Below the pieces are notes generated by a model. It was given only the letters and a program-made list of their open reading frames with translations, searched no databases and had not been told where the DNA came from. A stretch of 31,596 nucleotides of DNA from Patescibacteria group bacterium. Its GTDB lineage: Bacteria; Patescibacteriota; Gracilibacteria; Peribacterales; Peribacteraceae. The DNA lies in the NCBI GenBank assembly GCA_018818235.1, contig JAHISE010000113.1, positions 1 through 31,596 on the forward strand, written 5' to 3'. Shown here in pieces: positions 1 through 6,948 of this stretch. Positions within the stretch are counted from its first letter, which is position 1. Each line of letters starts with the position of its first letter. The translations under genes and the position numbers were made by a program.

Positions 1-161
1 GCTTCTATCATTCTTTTTCTTGATTCCTCTTTGCTCATGCCAATAGAATTTTTTACATCAGAAGTTGCAGCTTTAAGCTCACCATTAATCCTTTGCTCAA
101 GATCGTCTAATGTTCCATCAATTACAGGAGGCATCATTGATGTATCTAAGCCACAAATCAT
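1..161 (-). CDS. Partial hypothetical protein (N-terminal end only)
   Basis: An open frame runs from an ATG at 161 (alternatives at 137 and 134) to the window edge without a stop, giving about 53 residues. The visible protein begins MICGLDTSMMPPVIDG, followed by a charged, helix-prone stretch (LDDLEQRINGELKAA, then SKEESRKRMIEA). There is no signal peptide or known motif. It lies 34 bases downstream of the exported protein at 196-1797 on the same strand and could be co-transcribed with it. No ribosome binding site is evident, so the start is uncertain. I do not recognise the family. Confidence 0.5.
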   Translation of the reverse strand, partial: MICGLDTSMMPPVIDGTLDDLEQRINGELKAATSDVKNSIGMSKEESRKRMIE

Positions 162-195
162 GCGGAAATTCTACATATCGCTGATTTTATAGCAA

Positions 196-1797
196 TTATT
201 CTTTCAACCATTTTACATATGCCTCCAAGCTCAATCTATACGGCATTACCTCTCCATCATTAATCACATTGAATACTTCACCGCTTACAACATTTAAAGT
301 GAACTCGAACGGCAGGTCTCCTCTTGGAGTACCAAAGACTATGTTTCGAACTTCTGCATTGAATTCGTTTTTTGCCTCTATATTTGTTTCCACCGTAAAG
401 AGTGCACCGGCATCACGAAGCAATGAATATGCTCTGCCTTGAACCTCATCAGGTGTAAGCATGCTTACGGGATCTTCTATCGCAGGCATGTATTCCTGCG
501 CTAGAGCTTCTACATCTTCAATTTCCTCTGATTCTTCCAATAGGAGCTCATCTATCTCAACATTTTCCATTTTTTCCAGCTCATTAATGCTGTCCAATAC
601 CTCAGCAGATAAATGATCAGAATAATCATCCCTCCATCCATATAGAATCTTACGGTAATTCTTTGCTCTCTCGGGATACCCATCTTTTACATAAATATTT
701 ATCTGATCCACAATAATCTCAGAAATGCTGTTGAGTATCACACTGGGGTCATTTGCTGACTTTGCAATACTCTCCACATCCTCCATCCATTTTCGCAAAA
801 TATATTCAGGCAAACGCGCAGGCAAGATATCTGATACGGGCAAAGTATATATATGCAACGCCAAAGCTTCGTGACTTAATTTTGGACGATTAATCCCCCA
901 AGCAATATTGCGAAGATCGGGATGTATATACGAAAGCAGCCAGACACGATCATCTGTAATCAAAATCTGAAGGAATTTATGTGCAAGTTTGGGCTGATCA
1001 GAAACACGTGCAACTGATTCGGCCAGCAACTTCTGTCCTTCGGGTAATCTAAAGTGTGATTCATGCCAAGGGTGATCCAGAAGTTCTTCTGCACTATCCC
1101 ATTCTCCACTGTCAACCAGCATTTGCATACGCCTGTATGATTCATCCGCACTGTGCTCAGTATTACGCGTGCGTGCCATGGAAAATTGTGCGAAAGAAAG
1201 TGCTTCGCGAAGCGCAATACCTGCTTTGTTTAACGGAGATTCATAACTTGGATAATTTATTGGAAATTGAGCCGCAGCCATTAGTTGCTGTGCCCTGAAT
1301 GTATTCGGAATCTTTCTAGGTGAGCGCGACTTGAGCCACGCAGGCAACCCTTCTTTTTGAGAATTTATAACTCCATCCCCACGCCATTTTTGATTAACGG
1401 GAACCAATACCAAATTTTCTCCTTTCTGAACCAGAACAGGTGCCGAAAGTGCCGCCACTGTCAGATTGCCTCCGTTATACGAAATATGTATTACACCGGC
1501 GATACTCATGATCTGCATTCCACCAGCTTCCATAACTACCAGTCCTTCACTTCGAACAAGCACAGACCCTTTCTTTAAAATCACTATCTCATCGTTTTCA
1601 TTTAACTGTGTATCCTCAGCCGGCTTAATCTGAACTCCTTTGTATATTTCATATGTCCCCTGCTCGTCATTATTCACATTTTGGATTGCAGTTGAAGCCA
1701 GAAGATCCGCCCGATTCAGGTTTGAGAATATCACGAGTGACGCCAGTGCTATCGGGGCAATAAGCAAATGCCTGTGTTTTAGGCTCGGCGAGTGCAT
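196..1797 (-). CDS. Exported FecR-like/hypothetical protein, 533 aa
   Basis: The N-terminus is short and basic (HSPSLKHRH), then has one hydrophobic segment at about residues 12-28 with no lipobox, so the protein is probably a membrane-anchored or secreted one. Residues about 45-135 are beta-rich and alternate glycine and valine (VILKKGSVLVRSEGLVVMEA), resembling a FecR-type or other small beta-helix domain. The remainder is mostly helical, with an acidic stretch near residue 420 (LLLEESEEIEDVEALAQE). The C-terminus (EFTLNVVSGEVFNVINDGE) looks like a second small beta unit. A TATAAT lies 19 bases before the ATG, with AAGGA between them, so this is one of the few genes here with a leader and a plausible ribosome binding site. 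Family and function are not recognised; the FecR comparison is an inference from pattern only. Confidence 0.8.
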   Translation of the reverse strand: MHSPSLKHRHLLIAPIALASLVIFSNLNRADLLASTAIQNVNNDEQGTYEIYKGVQIKPAEDTQLNENDEIVILKKGSVLVRSEGLVVMEAGGMQIMSIAGVIHISYNGGNLTVAALSAPVLVQKGENLVLVPVNQKWRGDGVINSQKEGLPAWLKSRSPRKIPNTFRAQQLMAAAQFPINYPSYESPLNKAGIALREALSFAQFSMARTRNTEHSADESYRRMQMLVDSGEWDSAEELLDHPWHESHFRLPEGQKLLAESVARVSDQPKLAHKFLQILITDDRVWLLSYIHPDLRNIAWGINRPKLSHEALALHIYTLPVSDILPARLPEYILRKWMEDVESIAKSANDPSVILNSISEIIVDQINIYVKDGYPERAKNYRKILYGWRDDYSDHLSAEVLDSINELEKMENVEIDELLLEESEEIEDVEALAQEYMPAIEDPVSMLTPDEVQGRAYSLLRDAGALFTVETNIEAKNEFNAEVRNIVFGTPRGDLPFEFTLNVVSGEVFNVINDGEVMPYRLSLEAYVKWLKE

Positions 1798-1920
1798 AAT
1801 ATTTGTATTTCCTTATATTATAGCTTAAAAGCGAGGTTTTGAGTATGTATGCGAAGTTGACTTATTGATAAATGGTTGGATTGTAAGGTGGTTCGACAAG
1901 CCGATATTATTTTCTCTATT

Positions 1921-2089
1921 ACCCCCATCCCCGGCCCTTCCCCCTCCACTCCACCTGCCTACCGGGGGAAGGGAGACAAATATTGGGTTATTTGTTTGTA
2001 TATGTAATATGTACTCGTGATCAACCATAACAAACTGAAAACTCAAGCCTAGTTTCCCCCTTCCCCCCTGCAGGCCAGCGGATGGGGGT
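1921..2089. repeat. GC-rich nested inverted-repeat element
   Basis: The ends ACCCCCATCC (1921-1930) and GGATGGGGGT (2080-2089) are exact reverse complements. Inside, CCCTTCCCCC at 1935-1944 and again at 2058-2067 can each pair with GGGGGAAGGG at 1964-1973. The centre (1975-2050) is AT-rich and ordinary. It lies between the divergent genes 196-1797 and ruvC and resembles the element at 19739-19968 in architecture. No ORF, so a transposase-free repeat (REP/MITE-like) is the best description. Confidence 0.75.
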
Positions 2090-2101
2090 ATCAATATAAG
2101 C

Positions 2102-2107
2102 TATAAT
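2102..2107 (+). promoter_or_regulatory. -10 element of ruvC, leaderless spacing
   Basis: Perfect TATAAT followed by CACCCC and then the ruvC ATG at 2114. Six bases between hexamer and start codon places the expected transcription start at or next to the ATG, with no room for a Shine-Dalgarno site. Confidence 0.75.
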
Positions 2108-2113
2108 CACCCC

Positions 2114-2605
2114 ATGAAAATAATTGGAATTGATCCTGGAATTGCAACCACCGGCATCGGCCTAATAGAAACCTCTGATAATAGAATAATCGAAAATTCC
2201 GACTGGTTCACAATCTCAACTCCTGCAAACACTCCCCTATCCGATCGTCTGGAAGAACTGGAGAATGACCTTTCTGAGTATCTCGAAAAAACTAAGCCTG
2301 ATCTTGCTGTTGTAGAAAAATTATTCTTCGCAGCAAATACAAAAACTGCGATTGATGTTGCGCAAGCACGCGGTGTTATTCTCCTAACACTTAAATCCAG
2401 AAATATTGCGATTATTGAACCAACTCCGCTGGAAATGAAGTCATGTATAACAGGTGACGGCAAAGCAGATAAGCTGCAAATACAAACAATGATTATGCGT
2501 GAGCTGAAATTAGATGAGCCACCGAAGCCTGATGATGCGGCGGACGCGGTGGGGTTGGCGCTTTATGGCAGTTACAATTTTGCTTCTATTGAAGCGATAA
2601 GTTAA
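2114..2605 (+). CDS. ruvC: Holliday junction resolvase RuvC
   Basis: RuvC is the dimeric endonuclease that cuts Holliday junctions in concert with RuvAB. The 163-residue length is normal. The RNase-H fold motifs are all present: GIDPGIATTGIG at the N-terminus with catalytic Asp7, VVEKLFF with catalytic Glu near residue 67, and PDDAADAVGLA near the C-terminus with the last two acidic residues. The conserved GDGKADK loop is also present. The start is fixed by the -10 element six bases upstream. The gene converges on recF and its TAA stop (AGTTAA) lies in the first word of the repeat at 2602-2672. ruvA and ruvB are not in this window. Confidence 0.96.
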   Translation: MKIIGIDPGIATTGIGLIETSDNRIIENSDWFTISTPANTPLSDRLEELENDLSEYLEKTKPDLAVVEKLFFAANTKTAIDVAQARGVILLTLKSRNIAIIEPTPLEMKSCITGDGKADKLQIQTMIMRELKLDEPPKPDDAADAVGLALYGSYNFASIEAIS

Positions 2606-2672
2606 CTGGTTACAAGTTAACTAGTTTCAAGTTTTCAACTAGTTAACTAATCAACTAGTAAACTAGTTAACT
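2602..2672. repeat. AGTTAACTAGTT-word repeat between ruvC and recF
   Basis: The 70 bases between the convergent ruvC and recF consist of variants of GTTAACTAGTT and its reverse complement (AACTAGTTAAC, AACTAGTAAAC, CAAGTTTTCAAC). The repeat contributes the ruvC stop codon and the last residues of RecF (KLTSLLVD). The same word fills 6838-6948. Confidence 0.85.
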
Positions 2673-3750
2673 TTTCAACCTCCCAAACCCTCGCCCCCTC
2701 AACCCCCTCCGGAACGTGCGTCGCCGATATAATCACCTGATAATCATCAAAACATTTAAGTAATGCTTTTTGGTGCTCATCATCCAACTCAGAAAATACA
2801 TCATCCAACAACACTACCGGCTTCTCTCCGCGACGAATCTCTAGAAAAGAGACTTTGAGGAATATCAAAGCTAGAACTGCCGCACGCTGCTGTCCACGTG
2901 AAGCAAATGAGGTCAGAGACCGCGCATCAGCTTCGATATGCCAATCATCACGATGTGGGCCTATGGTTGTGGAACACAGAATCAGATCGCGCTCTTGGTA
3001 ATGCTCCAGAAGTTCCATAATTTCACTTTCCAAATCCTCCTGAGTGCGTGCTTCCCCCTTTCTTTTATATACAAGCTCTACACTTTCCCATTTTTCACCC
3101 AAAGTCTGGACTTCTTGTAGCAATGTACATTGGAAAACCTCGATCAACTCCAAACGTTTAAGAGTTATTAGAGCACCCTCCTTCGCAACCATCTGATCCC
3201 AGCTCTTTAGATCCCCTCTTCCGGCACTTCCATCTACAATCTTCTTGAGTAAAGAGTTGCGCTGCTTGATTATCTTCCCATAAGCAGACAAGGCACGTGC
3301 ATATTCGGGAGATACCTGAGAAAGAAGTGAATCCAAAAATCTTCTCCTCAAATTTGGAGGACCGGTAAATAGTTCAAGATCCTGAGGAAGAAATGCTACG
3401 GTCGGCAAGTGACCAACAGAATTTGCTAGAGGAGTTTTTACATCATTTATAAAACATGCCTTTTGTTTGCGCGGAAGAAGTTGTCTGACTACTTCTATTT
3501 TGCTCTCCTCTTTTTGATCATTAATCAAACCAGCGCTTACTCGAGCATAGTCTTTGCCCCAATGCACCAGATCTTCCTCTTGAGCTCGCAAAAATGACTG
3601 CATTTCCGAAAGTATAGATATTGATTCCAGTATGTTTGTTTTGCCCATGCCATTGGGGCCCAGAAGAATGTTAATATTCTCGCCGCTCAGATCGATGTCC
3701 AGCTTAGGGAAACTTCGGAATTGCTCGAGGTTGATGGATTGGATACGCAC
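2647..3750 (-). CDS. recF: DNA replication and repair protein RecF
   Basis: RecF is an SMC-like ATPase that binds gapped DNA and helps load RecA with RecO and RecR. The 367 residues match the family. Walker A is GPNGMGKTN at residues 31-39, the ABC signature is SRGQQ at about 284-288, and Walker B plus D-loop is VVLLDDVFSELDD at about 312-324. The start is a GTG; TATTCT lies six bases before it, consistent with leaderless transcription, so I keep GTG rather than seeking an ATG. The last eight residues are encoded by the AGTTAACTAGTT repeat, so the natural C-terminus has been replaced or extended by repeat sequence. There is no dnaA/dnaN context, unlike many bacteria. Confidence 0.96.
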   Translation of the reverse strand: MRIQSINLEQFRSFPKLDIDLSGENINILLGPNGMGKTNILESISILSEMQSFLRAQEEDLVHWGKDYARVSAGLINDQKEESKIEVVRQLLPRKQKACFINDVKTPLANSVGHLPTVAFLPQDLELFTGPPNLRRRFLDSLLSQVSPEYARALSAYGKIIKQRNSLLKKIVDGSAGRGDLKSWDQMVAKEGALITLKRLELIEVFQCTLLQEVQTLGEKWESVELVYKRKGEARTQEDLESEIMELLEHYQERDLILCSTTIGPHRDDWHIEADARSLTSFASRGQQRAAVLALIFLKVSFLEIRRGEKPVVLLDDVFSELDDEHQKALLKCFDDYQVIISATHVPEGVEGARVWEVEKLTSLLVD

Positions 3751-3756
3751 ATATGA

Positions 3757-3762
3757 AGAATA
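3757..3762 (-). promoter_or_regulatory. -10-like element of recF, leaderless spacing
   Basis: TATTCT on the minus strand, then TCATAT, then GTG at 3750: six bases. The hexamer sits in a GAATACTGGAATATTGG repeat word, so the repeat may have supplied the promoter. Confidence 0.5.
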
Positions 3763-3803
3763 CTGGAATATTGGATTAATGCCAAAATGCAGGGACTTTT
3801 TTT

Positions 3804-4012
3804 AAAAATCCCAAATCCCAAATAACAAATCCCAACAATGCTGCTACTGCGTAGGACGGACAACTAAAGAACGATCATAGTTTGGAATTTTGGATTTTGG
3901 GTTTCGTTGGGTTTTGGGGTTTGGATTTTGGGATTTACTTTTGGGATTTGTGTTTTGTGTTTTGGGATTTTTAATTTGGGATTTGTGTTTTGTGTTTTGG
4001 GATTTTTAATTC
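3804..4012. repeat. AAATCCCAAA/TTTGGGATTT-word repeat with perfect 35-bp tandem duplication
   Basis: The gap between recF and the Nudix gene contains AAATCCCAAATCCC-type words at 3807-3836 and their reverse complements at 3878-4010. Two perfect 35-bp tandem units lie at 3941-3975 and 3976-4010. A unique stretch at 3837-3877 separates the two arms. The right arm supplies the Nudix stop codon (AATTAA). ORFs read across this region are low-complexity and not credible. Confidence 0.88.
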
Positions 4013-4500
4013 GGTTTACTATTTTTTCCACAATATTTGGCATTGATCCCCAATATTCCAACCCCCTCCTCCACCAACCCTCTAATAAAATCTGCATATT
4101 TCTTCCTCTTAATATACTTTCCAAGTTGATCCGGATTTATCCAAACAAACTTATCGATCTCTCTCTGATCCACTTGTACTTCTGTATCTGTCTCTACAAT
4201 CCCAAAGCTAAACTCAATCCTCTGACCGCAAACTTTATCCGGACGAAATCTGCGGTACGAAGGAGGAAAATCATATTTATACACATTTTCACTCTTCCCA
4301 ATTAATTTTGCGTCGATCCCAGCTTCTTCTTTTAGTTCCCTGAGTGCCGCCTGCTGATAATCCTCTCCGTCCTCAACTCCACCTTGTGGTAACTGCCATG
4401 AATCTTTCTTGCGAGGTTTGTGGAGCAACAAAAATTGGTGTCCGTTCTTTGATTTGCGGAAGACTACTATGGAAGCACATTTGCGGTAGATGTCTGGCAT
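4006..4500 (-). CDS. Nudix hydrolase, RppH-like
   Basis: Nudix enzymes hydrolyse nucleoside diphosphates linked to another moiety. The Nudix box is complete at residues 40-62 (G-x5-E-x7-REL-x-EE-x-GI). The N-terminus RKCASIVVF and the WQLPQGGVEDGE lead-in resemble RppH/Ap4A pyrophosphatase-type proteins, which remove pyrophosphate from 5'-triphosphate RNA, but the exact substrate cannot be read from sequence. The length of 164 residues is normal. The start is supported by TATAGT six bases upstream. The last residues (SKPN) and the stop run into the TTTGGGATTT repeat. If RNAs are leaderless, an RppH-like activity would act directly at the start codon end. Confidence 0.88.
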   Translation of the reverse strand: MPDIYRKCASIVVFRKSKNGHQFLLLHKPRKKDSWQLPQGGVEDGEDYQQAALRELKEEAGIDAKLIGKSENVYKYDFPPSYRRFRPDKVCGQRIEFSFGIVETDTEVQVDQREIDKFVWINPDQLGKYIKRKKYADFIRGLVEEGVGILGINAKYCGKNSKPN

Positions 4501-4506
4501 GGAAGT

Positions 4507-4512
4507 ACTATA
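4507..4512 (-). promoter_or_regulatory. -10 element of the Nudix gene, leaderless spacing
   Basis: TATAGT on the minus strand, followed by ACTTCC and the ATG at 4500; six-base spacing as at ruvC. Confidence 0.65.
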
Positions 4513-4551
4513 GCGGGGTTGTGCTTGTGACGGAAATTGAGTATCAGGAGC

Positions 4552-4632
4552 CGCTAGTCACTGGTCGCTAGTCGCTCGTCATTCCACAAATATTGGACCA
4601 GTGACCAGTGACAAGTGACCAGTGACACACAA
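4552..4632. repeat. GTGACCAGTGAC-word inverted repeat
   Basis: The left arm (4552-4580) carries GCTAGTCACTGGTCGCTAG; the right arm (4596-4626) carries GACCAGTGACCAGTGAC and AAGTGACCAGTGACAC. The arms are reverse complements around an AT-rich middle (CACAAATATTGG). The repeat fills the gap between the EamA and Nudix genes. Confidence 0.82.
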
Positions 4633-4638
4633 GTCATC

Positions 4639-5529
4639 TCAAACCATCTCCAACTCACGCCTCCTCTTCATTAACAAATACACCCCTCCCATCACAATAA
4701 ACAACCCACCAAACTGATACAGCGTTGGCACCTCCTTAAGAATGATCATCGCAATTACTAATCCGAACGCAGGAGTTGCAGAAAATATGTAAATGCATCT
4801 GCCCAGTGGCAAACGTTTTAGACCGTTATACCAAAGTACTTTAGAAACCACCATTATCAAAACTATATATACAGGGAAAATCCAAAGTATTTCTCTGGTA
4901 ATTCCTGATCGGACCCCCGAAAGGTCTTCGACAAACAAGCTGATAATCATCAGTGTTGTCCCACCAATCAAATAACGCAGAAATAAGAGATAATCCGGAG
5001 TAAGAATATCCAAAGCCTTCTTTGCGAATGTGTTTCCAATTGGAAAAAGTGCAGTCGCCCCTATTATTATCAGGTCACCTCTGTTTAGATGAACAGAACC
5101 GTTGTACAAAATGAACATCGTTCCACCAAAGACGGTTAATACTCCCCATAGCTGCATAGGAGTCAGACGTTCCCTAAGAACAACTGTGGTAAATATGAAT
5201 GTAAATACCATCTCGGCCTGAAGTAAAAGTGCCGTGTTAATTCCTGATGTACTCTTTGCTCCGACCAAAAGTAAAACCCATGCAGTAAAGTTGAATGCGA
5301 CAACCCCTGTTGCAAGCAACACTCCTCTTAGTGGAACTTTGCGAATAAACCTACCTGACACAATCGAATATAGTGCGAACAGGAGCGCTGCTATCGATGC
5401 CGTTGATCCGGTAAAAAATATCGGAGGAAAAGCATCAGATGCAATATGGGCAATCACAGGATAAAACCCTTCGAAAACACAAGTAGCCAAAAGCATCAAC
5501 TCGCCGATTCTTTCTTGTTTTGAAGTCAT
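4639..5529 (-). CDS. EamA/DMT-superfamily membrane transporter
   Basis: The protein has about ten hydrophobic segments in two similar halves of roughly 140 residues, the layout of the 10-TM drug/metabolite transporter (EamA, formerly DUF6) family. Typical phrases are TALLLQAEMVFTFIFTTVVLRERLTPMQLWG at the end of the first half, and GRCIYIFSATPAFGLVIAMIILKEVPTLYQF at the matching position of the second half. I choose the ATG at 5529 (MTSKQERIG, 296 aa). The in-frame TTG at 5568 lies inside a CACTACTCACTA-type repeat and would add a non-native tail. The substrate is unknown; family members export metabolites, amino acids or nucleotide sugars. The gene follows rpmG on the same strand with a 46-base gap. 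Confidence 0.9.
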   Translation of the reverse strand: MTSKQERIGELMLLATCVFEGFYPVIAHIASDAFPPIFFTGSTASIAALLFALYSIVSGRFIRKVPLRGVLLATGVVAFNFTAWVLLLVGAKSTSGINTALLLQAEMVFTFIFTTVVLRERLTPMQLWGVLTVFGGTMFILYNGSVHLNRGDLIIIGATALFPIGNTFAKKALDILTPDYLLFLRYLIGGTTLMIISLFVEDLSGVRSGITREILWIFPVYIVLIMVVSKVLWYNGLKRLPLGRCIYIFSATPAFGLVIAMIILKEVPTLYQFGGLFIVMGGVYLLMKRRRELEMV

Positions 5530-5552
5530 AATAAAAGTCTTGTTTGAATAAA

Positions 5553-5580
5553 ACCTACTCACTACCAACTACTCACTATT
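5553..5580. repeat. CTACTCACTA-word short repeat
   Basis: CTACTCACTACCAACTACTCACTA lies between rpmG and the EamA gene and begins at the rpmG stop codon (TAG TGAGTAG on the minus strand). It is a short member of the same class of word repeats seen in other gaps. Confidence 0.6.
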
Positions 5581-5773
5581 TGGAAGAATGCTTCTCCTCC
5601 TTAAACTTAAGATCAACCTTCTCCCTGCAAACCGGGCAATACTTCTTCATTCCATCTACATGCTCTTTCCATCCCTTGGCTTTTTTGTCCTGTCTATGGA
5701 AACGCAAAGTACCCAGTCTGTTTCCAGACTTCTTGCAAAAGAAAGCGAATACGGTGCGTTTACCTCTAGGCAT
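5576..5773 (-). CDS. rpmG: 50S ribosomal protein L33 (bL33)-like
   Basis: The 65-residue basic protein begins MPRGKRTVFAFFCKKSGNR and contains MKKYCPVCREKVDLKFKEE, matching the bL33 C-terminal signature (KKYCPxCxxHxxxKE). Zinc-type L33 has CxxC twice; here the second pair (CPVC, residues 46-49) is intact but the first is a single Cys (FFCKKSG), so the zinc site is incomplete. A longer frame starting at 5887 would run through repeat sequence and is rejected. The ATG at 5773 has TATCCT seven bases upstream. The C-terminal tail (KHSSK) is longer than usual. Confidence 0.82.
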   Translation of the reverse strand: MPRGKRTVFAFFCKKSGNRLGTLRFHRQDKKAKGWKEHVDGMKKYCPVCREKVDLKFKEEKHSSK

Positions 5774-5780
5774 TGGGTCT

Positions 5781-5786
5781 AGGATA
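5781..5786 (-). promoter_or_regulatory. Possible -10 element of rpmG
   Basis: TATCCT on the minus strand, seven bases before the ATG at 5773. A weak match to TATAAT, but spaced as at other genes here. Confidence 0.4.
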
Positions 5787-5816
5787 CGGATTTTTATGGC
5801 TGATACAAGGAAAAAG

Positions 5817-5890
5817 GACTCGAATATTGGAATATTCGAATATTGGGCCTCGCCAACAATGACATACCCAGTATTCCAGTACTCCAATTA
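5817..5890. repeat. GAATATTGG-word repeat
   Basis: GAATATTGGAATATTCG, AATATTGGG and, after a unique centre, CAGTATTCCAGTACTCCAA as the opposite arm. It lies between trxB and rpmG. A short copy of the same word (GAATACTGGAATATTGG, 3757-3773) is directly upstream of recF. Confidence 0.75.
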
Positions 5891-6811
5891 TTTCCCCTCC
5901 TCCTGCAAATAGTTAAACACCCCATTCCCCGCCACTGCCCCCTCCCCTGCTGCAGTCGCAAATTGTGCAAAGTAATTAGATCCATTGGATACATCACCGG
6001 CTGCGAATACTCCTTTTACCGAAGTCGCCATATCTGCCCCCACTTTCAGATGTTTTTGTTCATCAACTTCGCAACCTAATTTCTCTGCAAGTTGAGTGGA
6101 AGGAATTGATCCGATTTCTATAAATACACCATCAACTGCAATCTCATCCGATCCGTTGAACTCCTTATCAAGCTTAACTCCGATAACAACCTGATCTCCG
6201 ATTACCTCAGTTACATTCGTATCCAATACAAACTCAATATTGTCTTTTTCGTTTACTTTATCTACCCAGAATGGCTCTGCTCTAAATTCCGATCTTCTGT
6301 GAATCAGGTAAACCTTGTTTGCAACTTGAGCAGCGATTGCAGCACCTTCGACTGCGGAGTCCCCTCCTCCAAGTACTGCGACATCTTTGCCTTTATAAAA
6401 GAAAGCATCGCAAGTTGCACAATACGTAACTCCTTTCCCGGAAAACTCATCCTCTCCGGGGATTCCAAGATGTCTCTTGTCTGATCCTGTAGCAAAGATA
6501 ACAGTTTTTGCTTCATCGGATTCCCCATTCTGGTAAGTTAGTTTGAATCCTTCTCTATTCTTTTCGATTTTATCTATACGCGAGACTTTTGGGGTAACAT
6601 TGTCGAAACTTACCGCATGAGCTTTGAACTTCTCCATGAGATCGGGACCCTTAATATCTATTTCCCCAGGCCAGTTACCAACCTCTGCGGCAGTTATGCC
6701 CATTCCACCTTCCGTCTCTCCGACTATCAAAGTGTCTAACTTATAACGAGCTGAGTATATGGCTGCTGTGTATCCGGCGCAGCCGAGGCCTACGATGGCG
6801 ACATCAAACAT
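5888..6811 (-). CDS. trxB: Thioredoxin-disulfide reductase-like flavoprotein
   Basis: TrxB transfers electrons from NADPH through FAD and a redox disulfide to thioredoxin. The 307-residue length, the redox motif CATC at residues 131-134, the NADPH-binding GGGDSAVE at 148-155 and the C-terminal FAD motif GVFAAGDV fit the family. The N-terminal FAD loop reads GLGCAG (8-13), with Cys where GxGPAG is usual; the third cysteine beside the flavin is unusual. No thioredoxin gene is present in the window. TAATAT lies six bases before the ATG. It could also be a ferredoxin/thioredoxin-type or other TrxB paralogue. Confidence 0.92.
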   Translation of the reverse strand: MFDVAIVGLGCAGYTAAIYSARYKLDTLIVGETEGGMGITAAEVGNWPGEIDIKGPDLMEKFKAHAVSFDNVTPKVSRIDKIEKNREGFKLTYQNGESDEAKTVIFATGSDKRHLGIPGEDEFSGKGVTYCATCDAFFYKGKDVAVLGGGDSAVEGAAIAAQVANKVYLIHRRSEFRAEPFWVDKVNEKDNIEFVLDTNVTEVIGDQVVIGVKLDKEFNGSDEIAVDGVFIEIGSIPSTQLAEKLGCEVDEQKHLKVGADMATSVKGVFAAGDVSNGSNYFAQFATAAGEGAVAGNGVFNYLQEEGK

Positions 6812-6817
6812 GGTTGT

Positions 6818-6823
6818 ATATTA
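6818..6823 (-). promoter_or_regulatory. -10 element of trxB, leaderless spacing
   Basis: TAATAT, then ACAACC, then ATG at 6811; six bases on the minus strand. Confidence 0.6.
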
Positions 6824-6837
6824 ACAGATAATCATAT

Positions 6838-6948
6838 CTCAAGTTAACTAGTTTTCAAGTTACAAGTTTCAAGTTATTTCGTTATCGAACTCCATATTCT
6901 GAATGACAAGGAACTTGAAACCAGTTAACTAGCAACTAGTTAACTATT
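6838..6948. repeat. AGTTAACTAGTT-word inverted repeat between gdhA and trxB
   Basis: The left arm (6839-6880) has CAAGTTAACTAGTTTTCAAG and CAAGTTTCAAGTTA. The right arm (6910-6948) has CTTGAAACCAGTTAACTAG and CAACTAGTTAACTA. The two are reverse complements around a unique centre (TTCGTTATCGAACTCCATA...). It starts directly at the gdhA stop codon. Same word as 2602-2672. Confidence 0.88.

Noticed and set aside
3878..4012. Possible CRISPR-like array
   Set aside because: The repeated words have no regular spacers, vary in length and include reverse complements; no cas gene is present.
3864..4305. ORFs rich in Lys/Asn/Pro or Phe/Gly/Ile
   Set aside because: They are translations of the TTTGGGATTT repeat and overlap the Nudix gene.
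5530..5568. TTG start for the EamA transporter
   Set aside because: It lies in a CTACTCACTA repeat and would add 13 residues before a good ATG.
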